Positions 49,734-64,000 of a stretch of DNA of 64,000 nucleotides are shown one piece after another. Numbering within the stretch: position 1 is the first letter of the stretch; every line of letters begins with the position of its first letter. Location: contig NZ_KK853997.1 of the NCBI RefSeq assembly GCF_000696185.1, forward strand, positions 3,425,901 through 3,489,900, given 5' to 3'. The stretch is from Kitasatospora cheerisanensis KCTC 2395. GTDB lineage: Bacteria > Actinomycetota > Actinomycetes > Streptomycetales > Streptomycetaceae. Made by a program: the position numbers and the translations under genes. The notes beneath the pieces were generated by a model. The model saw only the letters and a program-made list of their open reading frames with translations, did no database searches and was not told the DNA's origin.

Positions 49734-51188
49734 TCACAGCAGCCGCTTGATCTCTCCGCGCGCCCGGTAGAACCCGCCGGACGCGGACTCCCGCACCTCC
49801 GCCACCAGGTAGCGCGCGCCGGCCACCCGGACGTCCTTGGGGAACTGCACCCGCCAGGACGGGTCGAAGCCGGGCGAGACCACCCGGACCCGCAGCCGGC
49901 TGCCGTCCGCGACGCACTCCACCTCGACGCCGCCGCCGGCCACCGCCGCGGTGACGCTGACGGTCTCCAGCTCCGCGGACGGCAGCACGCGCTCGATCCG
50001 GCCGGCGCTCACCTCGGCGGTCGCCGGCAGGCTGCCCTGCTCGGCGGCCTGCACCGCGCCGGGCGAGGCGTCCAGGCAGGCCAGCGAGCCGTCGGTGGTG
50101 ACCACGTACAGCCGCCCGTCGCGGTACTGCATGCTGTACGCCGAGCCGCAGCCGGTGCCGAGCTTCCACAGCCGGGTGCCGTCCGCGGCGAAGCAGTACA
50201 CCGAGGAGTGGTTGTCGCCGGCGAACACGTACTCGCCGTCCGGGGAGGCCGCGCAGGAGAACACCGAGGCGTCGCACTTGTACGCGGCGACCTCGGCGCC
50301 GTCGGTCTTGCGCAGCCGGTGCACCCAGCCCTGCGAGGTGCCGGCGAACACCTCGTCCCGCTCCTGCCAGCCGAACAGCACCTGGCCCTTGGTGCGGGTG
50401 TGCCACAGCTGGTCGCCGCCGCGCTTCGCGTACCGGGCCACGCCCGCCGAGTACCCGTGGTAGACGGATTCGGCGTCGCAGCGCACCATCCAGCCGGAGC
50501 GGCCGTCGGCCTGCCGCCGCCACTGGAACTCGTCCTCGTGGTCGACGGTGGTCAGCCCGCCGCGCTCGTCGGCGACGCCGAGCACGCCGTCGTGGATGTC
50601 GAGCCAGTAGATGTCGACGTCCTGGGCGATCTCGTACGCCACCCGCGGCACCTTGCCGCCCAGGTCGTACACCTTGCCGTCGTCGCAGCCGGCGTAGATC
50701 CACCAGTCGTCGGCGACGATGCACTTGACGCCGTCGGGCAGGCCGAACCGGCCGGTGACCTCGCCGTCCCGGGTCAGCGTGTAGACGTCGCCGCTCTCGT
50801 TGCCGACCCAGGCGTGCTCCTCGCCGACGTACACCCCGAATGCCGGCGAGCCGGAGCGGAAGCGCCACAGCATCGGCGCCTGGCGGGCGGTGGAGCGCGT
50901 CGAGGTGATCTGGCGGCGCGTCACCGAGCGGCGCTGGCGCACTCCCTGGACGGCCGGCGCGTAGCCCTTGCGGACCTTCTCGCCGATCTTCTTGGCGGCC
51001 TGCGCGGCGGCCTTCTCGGCGCTCGCGCACACCGTGGTCTTGGTGGTGCCCGGCTCGCCGATCCGGCCGTAGCGGATCGTCAGCTCCGCCTCCCTGACCG
51101 TGACTTCGTAGAACTTGTGGGCACTCCCCTGGTCCTCGGAGAGTTCCAGGTAGGTCACCTGCGGGTCCGCGGAAACGGTGGCAGACAT
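49734..51188 (-). CDS. WGR-domain protein with C-terminal beta-propeller
   Basis: The 484-residue protein starts with a WGR-like domain (about 10-80): YLELSEDQGSAHKFYEV, then IRYGRIGEPGTTKTTVCAS. A basic linker follows, then about six repeats of a propeller blade of the WD/PQQ style (for instance SPDGEYVFAGDNHSSVYCF and YRDGRLYVVTTDGSLACLD). No signal peptide. WGR domains occur in PARP enzymes and some bacterial DNA-linked proteins. AAGGGG lies 8 bases before ATG 51188. Confidence 0.8.
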   Translation of the reverse strand: MSATVSADPQVTYLELSEDQGSAHKFYEVTVREAELTIRYGRIGEPGTTKTTVCASAEKAAAQAAKKIGEKVRKGYAPAVQGVRQRRSVTRRQITSTRSTARQAPMLWRFRSGSPAFGVYVGEEHAWVGNESGDVYTLTRDGEVTGRFGLPDGVKCIVADDWWIYAGCDDGKVYDLGGKVPRVAYEIAQDVDIYWLDIHDGVLGVADERGGLTTVDHEDEFQWRRQADGRSGWMVRCDAESVYHGYSAGVARYAKRGGDQLWHTRTKGQVLFGWQERDEVFAGTSQGWVHRLRKTDGAEVAAYKCDASVFSCAASPDGEYVFAGDNHSSVYCFAADGTRLWKLGTGCGSAYSMQYRDGRLYVVTTDGSLACLDASPGAVQAAEQGSLPATAEVSAGRIERVLPSAELETVSVTAAVAGGGVEVECVADGSRLRVRVVSPGFDPSWRVQFPKDVRVAGARYLVAEVRESASGGFYRARGEIKRLL

Positions 51189-51292
51189 GGCCGACGCCCC
51201 TTTCGGGCACAGAGTTCGGGGGGTGCCGGCGGAGCCCTCGCCACCTGCCGACAACCCTCAATCTAGGCCCTGCCACCGACAGTTGGCCCCCG

Positions 51293-51961
51293 TCAGACGG
51301 CGGAGACCTGCACCCCGCCGCTCGCCGCCTTCGCGACCAGGACGTGCGGCGCCCCGCTGACCGACGGCAGCTTCACCTCGGTGCCGCCGCTGTCGGCGTG
51401 CGCGTCCACCTGGTACTGCTGCCCGGACGGCACCTTCAGCTGCACCCCGCCCGAGTCGGTGGACAGCTCCGCCCGGGCCGGCGCCTCGGCGAACCGCGCC
51501 TCCACCCCGCCGGAGGTCACCGCCAGCTTCACGTTCTTCGACTTCAGCCCGGTGGCGCTGATCCCGCCGGAGGTCACCTCGGCGTCGACGTCTCCCGCCA
51601 CGTCGTGCAGCTGGATGCCGCCGCTGGTCTGGGAGAGCTTCAGCCGGGTGCCGGCCGGGACGTGCACCTCGTAGCCGATCCCGCAGCCGGAGCACGAGTA
51701 GGTCAGCGTCAGCACCCCGTCCTTGAGCACGTGGCTGCCCTGCGGCTCCTCGTCGTCCCAGGCCCGCTTCTCCACCACCCGCACCGGGCCGTCCGCGACC
51801 CGCACGTCGATCCCGCCGCTGGTCCCCTCGACCACCAGCTCGCTCACCTGACCGGGCACCTCGTACGACACCGTCTTGTGCTGCTGGTCCCACGGCCCGC
51901 AGCCCACCGCACCGGCCACCAGCAGTCCCGCGACCGCCGCCGCCCCCATGATCCGCCGCAC
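51293..51961 (-). CDS. DUF4097-like repeat lipoprotein
   Basis: The 222-residue product has a lipoprotein signal ending AVGC and then a beta-rich domain in which the motif T/D/A-SGG-I/V recurs seven times at 20-25-residue spacing (SGGIDV, SGGIQL, SGGISA, SGGVEA, SGGVQL, SGGTEV, SGGVQV), as in the right-handed beta-roll of DUF4097 adhesin-like proteins. A CSGCG pair sits in the middle. It starts at GTG 51961 with GGAGG 5 bases upstream. Role unknown; a surface structural or sensor part is possible. Confidence 0.75.
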   Translation of the reverse strand: MRRIMGAAAVAGLLVAGAVGCGPWDQQHKTVSYEVPGQVSELVVEGTSGGIDVRVADGPVRVVEKRAWDDEEPQGSHVLKDGVLTLTYSCSGCGIGYEVHVPAGTRLKLSQTSGGIQLHDVAGDVDAEVTSGGISATGLKSKNVKLAVTSGGVEARFAEAPARAELSTDSGGVQLKVPSGQQYQVDAHADSGGTEVKLPSVSGAPHVLVAKAASGGVQVSAV

Positions 51962-52072
51962 CGCGGCCTCCTTTCGACGTGCCCCAGTCTGCCGCCCGCC
52001 GCGGCCGCCCCGCCTCCCTCCACGGAGTGGTTCGCGGGCCTCCGTCCCCAGGGGGATCCCCTAGGTGAAACG

Positions 52073-52112
52073 CCGCAGGGCGGCCACCCCGAGTGGGGTG
52101 ACCGCCCTGCGG
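52073..52112 (-). terminator. Terminator of rpoBC
   Basis: Arms 52073-52090 and 52095-52112 form an 18-base stem with a GAGT loop, 13 bases past the rpoC stop. The one C-A mismatch on the plus strand is a G-U pair in minus-strand RNA. Confidence 0.9.
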
Positions 52113-52125
52113 TTCAGCCTGCTGA

Positions 52126-56019
<3,894 letters not shown>

Positions 56020-56082
56020 TGGTCGTCAAGCCCTCTTTCGTGAATCGAGAGTCTGTCTGTTGGTCTGAGGGGGGCCTGGGGG

Positions 56083-56116
56083 CGGGCCGGCTGCCTTCTC
56101 AGGGGCAGCCGGCCCG
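56083..56116 (-). other. Hairpin between rpoB and rpoC
   Basis: A 13 bp perfect stem (56083-56095 with 56104-56116) with an 8-base loop begins 7 bases past the rpoB stop. It could be a processing site or partial terminator that sets the beta to beta-prime balance. Confidence 0.55.
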
Positions 56117-56123
56117 ACCTCCG

Positions 56124-59597
<3,474 letters not shown>

Positions 59598-59736
59598 GAG
59601 GGGGGTCCTTCCGAGGGCTCGGAGCTCACTACGCGCATACCGTCCGGGCCTTGGCCGAGGCGGAAAACCCCAGGTCAGGACAGGGGCCGCTCCGGGCGAC
59701 GAGTCACGGAGCAGCTAATAGGCAGCGCAAAGGGAC

Positions 59737-59765
59737 AGTGTAGCCAATGGCGACACTGCTAGCAA
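59737..59765 (-). promoter_or_regulatory. Promoter of rpoBC
   Basis: TTGCTA (59760-59765) and TACACT (59737-59742) are 17 bp apart on the minus strand. The start would be near 59730. A separate rpoB promoter downstream of rplL is also known in other streptomycetes. Confidence 0.75.
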
Positions 59766-60129
59766 GCCCTGATTCGGAGACCGAATCGGACGCTCCTCCC
59801 GTACAACCGACAACCCGCCCAGTGATCCCTCACCGGCCGGGCCGTCGCACCCACTCCTGCGTCACCGGGAACCTTCCCAGTGCCGCCGCCGAATATGCAT
59901 CGGAGGCGGTTCCGCTTGGGCACGCGCCTTGAGAATCGCGCGCCGCGTGCCGTTCGTCAAGGCCCCCACCAGGGTGCGGACCTCGTACTGCCTATCGTTC
60001 GCACCGCGCGGGGCGTTACACACGGCCTGTGACCGGGTGGCGACGACAGCGATCACCCTACCCCCGGGGACCGACAGGCTCCGAGTCCGCCTTGGGCCGA
60101 ACGAAGCACGGCGGGGCGGGAACGAAGCA

Positions 60130-60167
60130 GGCCGGGCCGGCCACCCCGAAGGGTGGCCGGCCCGGCC
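60130..60167 (-). terminator. Attenuator after rplL
   Basis: A 17 bp perfect stem (60130-60146 with 60151-60167) with a CGAA loop lies 31 bases past the rplL stop. It should stop much of the rplJL transcript before rpoB, so that L7/L12 is made in excess of polymerase. Confidence 0.85.
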
Positions 60168-60197
60168 GGAAGAGCACCTCTCAGAGAGAGGAGAAAG

Positions 60198-60581
60198 TCA
60201 CTTGACGGTGACCTTGGCGCCAGCGCCCTCGAGCTGAGCCTTCGCCTTCTCGGCGGTCTCCTTGTTGACCTTCTCGAGAACCTTGGCACCAGCGGTGTCA
60301 ACGAGGTCCTTGGCCTCCTTCAGGCCGAGGGAGGTCAGGGCGCGCACCTCCTTGATGACCTGGATCTTCTTGTCGCCGGCACCGTCGAGGATGACGTCGA
60401 ACTCGTCCTGCTCCTCGACGGCCTCAGCGGCAGCGCCGGGGGCGGCAACGCCGGCAACGGCAACCGGGGCGGCCGCGGTGACGTCGAACTTCTCCTCGAA
60501 GGCCTTCACGAAACCGGCCAGCTCGATGAGGGTCATGCCCTCGAACTCGGCGAGCAGTTCGTCGGCGGTGAGCTTCGCCAT
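60198..60581 (-). CDS. rplL: 50S ribosomal protein L7/L12
   Basis: The 127-residue stalk protein has the N-terminal dimer domain ([20 protein letters not shown]), an Ala/Gly/Pro hinge (about 35-60) and the C-terminal factor-binding domain [20 protein letters not shown] and [20 protein letters not shown]. It is present in four or more copies per ribosome and recruits translation GTPases. The gap to rplJ is 82 bases. Confidence 0.98.
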   Translation of the reverse strand: MAKLTADELLAEFEGMTLIELAGFVKAFEEKFDVTAAAPVAVAGVAAPGAAAEAVEEQDEFDVILDGAGDKKIQVIKEVRALTSLGLKEAKDLVDTAGAKVLEKVNKETAEKAKAQLEGAGAKVTVK

Positions 60582-60663
60582 GATGGCGTCCTTCCACTAA
60601 TTCGGCAGGTGCCGGATGTACGGATTGGCGGGCGTACTTGCGGGCCCGCTGGGACGGGAGTGG

Positions 60664-61218
60664 TTACTCCGCGTCCTCGGCGGGAGCCGGAGTACCGGCA
60701 CCGCCCTGCTCGACCTTCTCGCGCAGCGCTTCCACGGTGCGAACGAGCTTGGACGGGAGCGCCTGGAAGACGGCGGCAGCCTGGGACTGCTTGGCCTTCA
60801 TCGCACCCGCCAGCTTGGCGAGCAGCACCTCGCGGGACTCGAGGTCCGCGAGCTTCTTGATCTCATCGGCGGACAGCGCCTTACCGTCAAGGACACCGCC
60901 CTTGATGATGAGAGCAGGGTTCTCCTTGGCGAAGTCACGCAGAGCCTTCGCCGACTCCACCGGGTCACCGGTGACGAAGGCGACAGCCGTCGGACCGGCG
61001 AACAGGTCGTCCAGCTCGGAGATCCCGGCCTCGTTGGCCGCGATCTTGGTCAGCGTGTTCTTCACCACGGCGTAATCGGCGTTGCCGGTGAGCGAGCGAC
61101 GCAGCGTCTTGAGCTGCTTCACCGTGAGACCGCGGTACTCGGTCAGAACGGCGGCGCTGGAAGCACGGAACTTGTCCGTGATCTCGGCGACGTCGGCAGC
61201 CTTGTCGGGCCTGGCCAT
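60664..61218 (-). CDS. rplJ: 50S ribosomal protein L10
   Basis: The 184-residue stalk base protein starts [20 protein letters not shown] and shows [34 protein letters not shown] and an acidic Ala/Pro tail. AAGGAGG lies 9 bases before ATG 61218. The frame is open to 61383, but that stretch is the leader. L10 with L12 binds its own leader to lower expression in other bacteria. Confidence 0.97.
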   Translation of the reverse strand: MARPDKAADVAEITDKFRASSAAVLTEYRGLTVKQLKTLRRSLTGNADYAVVKNTLTKIAANEAGISELDDLFAGPTAVAFVTGDPVESAKALRDFAKENPALIIKGGVLDGKALSADEIKKLADLESREVLLAKLAGAMKAKQSQAAAVFQALPSKLVRTVEALREKVEQGGAGTPAPAEDAE

Positions 61219-61469
61219 AGGCTTACGCCTCCTTCCGTGATGTCGAAGTCGGGCCGACCTTCGAGAAGTCGACCATTCAACGCCGCGGACCCCGGGAAGC
61301 GAAAAAGCCCCGGCGCGCAGGCGCACGGGGCTTGCCATGACCTCGACGGACCACGAATGGACCGGAGATCTTGTCTGCTCCACAACCTGCGCGGGCGACC
61401 CGCACGAGTGCGGATCCTTCGGCGCCGCCCACCCTTGCGGGAGTACGGCAACAACCAGCGGTCTTTGGC
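61219..61469 (-). ncRNA. L10 leader region of rplJ mRNA
   Basis: About 250 nt lie between the predicted start near 61469 and the rplJ ATG. The leader carries several GC hairpins and, in its last third, a terminator-like stem (61302-61333). The position, length and attenuator match the autoregulatory L10 leader family, in which the L10-L12 complex binds a kink-turn region upstream. I could not confirm the kink-turn by eye. Confidence 0.6.
61302..61333 (-). terminator. Attenuator with T run in the L10 leader
   Basis: On the minus strand AAGCCCCG and CGGGGCTT pair around an inner GCGC stem, and the right arm runs into TTTTT (61302-61306). It is one of the few terminators with a T run in this window. 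Confidence 0.75.
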
Positions 61470-61475
61470 TCGGCC

Positions 61476-61504
61476 AGCCTAACGGCCTACGCGGATTTGT
61501 CCAA
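61476..61504 (-). promoter_or_regulatory. Promoter of rplJL
   Basis: TTGGAC (61499-61504) and TAGGCT (61476-61481) are 17 bp apart on the minus strand. The -35 lies within the last codons of the upstream lipoprotein gene if its frame is read as given, and outside it if the suspected frameshift at 61584-61587 is corrected. Confidence 0.8.
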
Positions 61505-62326
61505 ATCGACTTGGTTTCCCGCCGCCCGGCTACGGGAACGGCGGCGGGCTCGCACCGGCCTCGGAAGCCGTGTCGGCCTCGGCGGGGCCTGCACCGACAG
61601 CGAGGAGCTGCCGTAGTCGGTGTAGCCGATGGTGTCCACCTCGGCGGCGGCCCGGCGCAGCTGGACCAGCTGGTCGCGGTCGTTCAGCCACAGGTCGAGC
61701 ACCACGTCGCCGGGGCCGAGCGCGGTCTCCAGGGCCTGCCGGCGGGTCTGGTCGAGCTGCGGCTGGGCGGCCGCGTACCGGGCGGCGGTCATGGTGACCC
61801 GGTAGTGCTGGACGTTGGTCTCCAGCAGCTTCTCCTCGCCGATCAGCACCGGGTCCTCGGCGGCGGCCGCGGCGGCGACCGCGACCGTCGGGTTGAGCCG
61901 GTCGAACAGCGCCGAGTAGGGGCTGCGGGTGCCGGTGTACTTCACCCAGTGCTGCCCGCCGAGCCGGGCGGCGGTCTGCGGGTCGCCGCCCACGTAGGCG
62001 GAGGTGTCCATCACCATCAGCTGGCGGGCGTCCCCCTCGGCCCGGTACTGGAGTACCGTCTTGGGCGCCCAGAACAGCGCGCCCTTGGCCCGGTCGTCCC
62101 CCAGGGTGGCCCGGAACTCGGCCCGCCGGGCGTCGTGCAGCGCCAGCTGGACGGAGAGCATCACCCCGTGCGGGGAGCGGTCAGTGGGCGTGGCCTGCGG
62201 GTCGGACGGCGACGGGGTGACGGGCTTCGCGGTGCCGTCGGCCGCACCGGAGCCGGTGCAGCCGGCCAGCGTCAGCAGCAGGGCGGCCCCGAACAGGGCC
62301 GCGGCCGTGCGCACGCGTGCCGCCAT
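61487..62326 (-). CDS. Lipoprotein, LppX/LprG-like, C-terminal frame doubtful
   Basis: The 279-residue product has a lipoprotein signal ending LTLAGC. The mature part ([65 protein letters not shown]) resembles the LppX/LprAFG lipid-carrier fold that is common beside rplJ and rplA in streptomycetes. After SLSVQAP the sequence turns Arg-rich ([18 protein letters not shown]). Adding one base to the GGGG run at 61584-61587 would give [19 protein letters not shown] and a stop at 61530. GGGAGGAGG precedes ATG 62326. The next gene, 62418-63296, is a relative. Confidence 0.75.
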   Translation of the reverse strand: MAARVRTAAALFGAALLLTLAGCTGSGAADGTAKPVTPSPSDPQATPTDRSPHGVMLSVQLALHDARRAEFRATLGDDRAKGALFWAPKTVLQYRAEGDARQLMVMDTSAYVGGDPQTAARLGGQHWVKYTGTRSPYSALFDRLNPTVAVAAAAAAEDPVLIGEEKLLETNVQHYRVTMTAARYAAAQPQLDQTRRQALETALGPGDVVLDLWLNDRDQLVQLRRAAAEVDTIGYTDYGSSSLSVQAPPRPTRLPRPVRARRRSRSRAAGNQVDLDKSA

Positions 62327-62417
62327 CGGTCCCTCCTCCCGGCCGTCCGTTCCGTTCCCCCACCTTGCCATGCGGCCCGCACGGCCCGGCATCGCCCCGG
62401 GCCGCGCGGGCCCGGGA

Positions 62418-63296
62418 TCACTGCTTCAGCAGATCGGTCAGCGAGAAGACCTCGGAGTCGGCCGGGGCCTTGGTCGGCTGGACGGTGCCGAGCGCGCTGT
62501 AGAGGATCTTGGCGGAGCCGGTCGACATGCTGTTGCTGGACTGCTGGACGACCTCGCCCTTGGCGTTGATCCAGAACTCGGTGGTGGTGGTCGAGCCCTT
62601 CTTCTTCAGCTCGGCCAGCACCTGGGCCTTCAGCTCCGGCGACAGGTCCATCTTGGCGACCAGCGCGTCCACCGGGATGTCGCTGCGGTAGTGCGTGGTG
62701 TTCTGGCCCGCCACCGACTCGGTGCCGGCCTCGGTCGCGGTCGGCGCGGCGACGGCCAGCTGCACGGCCGGGTTCATCAGCTCCATGGTGGTGGCGAAGC
62801 CGCCCGCGTCGCTGCCGCCGGGGGCGCCCTGGGCGGCGGCCTTCGGGTCGATCTTCATCCAGGTCTTGCCGCCGGCCAGCGCCGCCATGTCGGCGCCGGC
62901 GCCGATGTACATGACCTCGCCGACGAACAGGACCTTGGCGTCCTTGCCGTCGCTCTTGGTGTCGATCAGGAAGGACTTCGGGCTCTTCCAGACGAACTCG
63001 CCGGTGCCCTCGGTGCCGCCGCTGATGGTCAGCTTGGCGCTGCCGGCCTTCTCCATCACGGCGGCCGAGGCGAGCAGGGCCTCCTTGGCGCCGAGCTTCA
63101 CGCCGCCCTGCCCCGCACCGGCGCCGCTGCCGCCGGAGGCGCCGGCGCCGCCCGCGCCCGCACTGGCCGAGCTGCCGCCGGGGGCGGTGGCGTTCGGCTT
63201 GGCGTCGGCGGCCCCGTTCGATCCGGAGCCGCTGCTGCAGGCGGTCAGCAGTCCTGCGGCCAGAGCGGCCGCGGCAAGGGTACGCAGTGCGCGCAC
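62418..63296 (-). CDS. Lipoprotein, LppX/LprG-like
   Basis: The 292-residue product has a lipoprotein signal ending LLTAC and a long Gly/Ala/Ser linker (about 22-65). The mature domain shows KAGSAKLTISGGTEGTGEF, KVLFVGEVMYIGAGADMAAL, WMKIDP, THYRSDIPVDALVAKMDLSP and FWINAKGEVVQQSSNSM, as in the LppX/LprAFG lipoprotein fold known from mycobacteria. GGGGGGA lies 5 bases before GTG 63296. It stands between rplKA and the second lipoprotein. Cargo is unknown; a lipid or envelope carrier role is inferred from the family. Confidence 0.8.
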   Translation of the reverse strand: MRALRTLAAAALAAGLLTACSSGSGSNGAADAKPNATAPGGSSASAGAGGAGASGGSGAGAGQGGVKLGAKEALLASAAVMEKAGSAKLTISGGTEGTGEFVWKSPKSFLIDTKSDGKDAKVLFVGEVMYIGAGADMAALAGGKTWMKIDPKAAAQGAPGGSDAGGFATTMELMNPAVQLAVAAPTATEAGTESVAGQNTTHYRSDIPVDALVAKMDLSPELKAQVLAELKKKGSTTTTEFWINAKGEVVQQSSNSMSTGSAKILYSALGTVQPTKAPADSEVFSLTDLLKQ

Positions 63297-63383
63297 GAGA
63301 GTCCCCCCTATTGTCCGATTCTCATGTGGAAAGGCTTTCGGACTCTATCCGATGCCCCCGGGGGCCGAGGCGGCAAATAAAAG

Positions 63384-63423
63384 GCACCGGGCCCGCACCC
63401 CCGGAGGGGTGCGGGCCCGGTGC
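63384..63423 (-). terminator. Terminator of rplKA
   Basis: An 18 bp perfect stem (63384-63401 with 63406-63423) has a 4-base loop and is followed on the minus strand by CTTTTATTT. It starts 28 bases past the rplA stop and is the best rho-independent terminator in the window. Confidence 0.95.
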
Positions 63424-63451
63424 GCAGACCGCGTGGGGAACTGACCTGGGG

Positions 63452-64000
63452 TCAGACCGCCGCCGGGTCCTCCTCGACGAGGAGGTTGCGGGTGCGGTTC
63501 GGGTCCACCTGGATGCCGGGGCCCATGGTGGTGGAGAAGGCGACCTTCTTCAGGTAGCGGCCCTTGGCGGCGGCCGGCTTGGCCCGCAGGACCTCGTCCA
63601 GCGCCGCGGCGTAGTTCTCGACCAGCTGCTCGTCCGAGAACGAGGTCTTGCCGATGATCAGGTGCAGGTTCGAGTGCTTGTCGACGCGGAACTCGATCTT
63701 GCCGCCCTTGATCTCGTTGACGGCCTTGGCGACGTCCGGGGTCACGGTGCCGGTCTTCGGGTTCGGCATCAGGCCACGGGGACCGAGCACGCGGCCCAGG
63801 CGGCCGACCTTGCCCATGAGGTCCGGGGTGGCGACGACGGCGTCGAAGTCCAGACGACCCTTGGCGACCTCGTCGATCAGCTCGTCGGAGCCGACGATGT
63901 CGGCGCCCGCAGCACGCGCGGCCTCGGCACGCTCACCGTTCGCGAAGACCAGGACCCGGGCGGTCTTACCGGTGCCGTGCGGGAGGATGACGGTGCTGCG
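63452..64000 (-). CDS. rplA: 50S ribosomal protein L1, C-terminal part
   Basis: The frame enters from beyond base 64000, and 182 residues are visible. It begins [20 protein letters not shown], then [14 protein letters not shown] and [20 protein letters not shown] and [19 protein letters not shown], ending in [15 protein letters not shown]1 binds the 23S stalk near the E site and in E. coli also represses its own operon. Upstream rplK should lie outside the window. Confidence 0.97.
   Translation of the reverse strand, partial: RSTVILPHGTGKTARVLVFANGERAEAARAAGADIVGSDELIDEVAKGRLDFDAVVATPDLMGKVGRLGRVLGPRGLMPNPKTGTVTPDVAKAVNEIKGGKIEFRVDKHSNLHLIIGKTSFSDEQLVENYAAALDEVLRAKPAAAKGRYLKKVAFSTTMGPGIQVDPNRTRNLLVEEDPAAV

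Larger units (their letters stand above)
59598..60197 (-). other. Non-coding region between rplL and rpoB
   Basis: 600 bases with no supported gene. On the minus strand it holds the attenuator hairpin at 60130-60167, about 360 bases with no clear signal, the rpoB promoter at 59737-59765, and a leader of about 130 nt to the rpoB TTG. Some short frames exist but lack ribosome sites and codon bias. Confidence 0.7.

Overview
The window is chromosomal DNA of a very GC-rich actinomycete, most likely a member of the Streptomycetaceae (Streptomyces or Kitasatospora type). The signs are many GTG starts and some TTG starts, G/C-heavy third codon positions, Shine-Dalgarno sites of the GGAGG type, a zinc-ribbon S14, an alpha operon without rpsD, and long GC hairpins used as terminators. 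The core is the conserved ribosomal and RNA polymerase super-region, read on the minus strand. From high to low coordinate it runs: rplA (cut by the window end), two lipoprotein genes, rplJ-rplL, rpoB-rpoC, a 16 kb accessory block, rpsL-rpsG-fusA-tuf, a two-gene sigma4/anti-sigma insert, the S10-spc operon (rpsJ to secY), adk, map, mscL, the infA-alpha operon (infA-rpmJ-rpsM-rpsK-rpoA-rplQ), truA, an ABC-F gene, rplM-rpsI and glmM.

At the left end, 335-6906 holds a divergent polysaccharide locus between the 3' end of coaA and glmM. A processive family 2 glycosyltransferase, a GH26-like lipoprotein and a GT39-type membrane glycosyltransferase form a tightly overlapping plus-strand operon. A proline/glutamine-rich membrane protein and a second GH26-like lipoprotein are transcribed the other way.

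The accessory block between rpoC and rpsL (about 35.8-52.0 kb) carries, on the minus strand, a DUF4097-like lipoprotein, a WGR-domain propeller protein, a NarL-type two-component system and the run membrane protein / sirtuin / cytochrome P450 / ADP-ribosylglycohydrolase. On the plus strand it carries an ABC exporter, a membrane-anchored Ser/Thr kinase, a DUF2786 protein, a second ADP-ribosylglycohydrolase and a VWA-domain protein. The sirtuin and the two ADP-ribosylglycohydrolases give this block an NAD/ADP-ribose theme.

Transcription signals can be read well in places. Good -35/-10 pairs with 17-18 bp spacers lie upstream of rplJ, rpoB, rpsL, rplM and rpsH, and of the ABC-F gene, where the transcript would be nearly leaderless. 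An L10-leader-type attenuator ending in a T run precedes rplJ, and another hairpin with a T run lies in the S10 leader. Perfect GC hairpins follow rplA, rplL, rpoC, tuf, adk, rplQ, truA, rpsI and the polysaccharide operon.

Four reading-frame breaks (one in the kinase gene, two in the DUF2786 gene, one at the end of the lipoprotein gene beside rplJ) all sit at a run of exactly four G or C. All four are healed by adding one base to that run. This pattern looks more like systematic homopolymer under-calling than gene decay. No rRNA, tRNA, CRISPR array, insertion sequence or prophage was seen.
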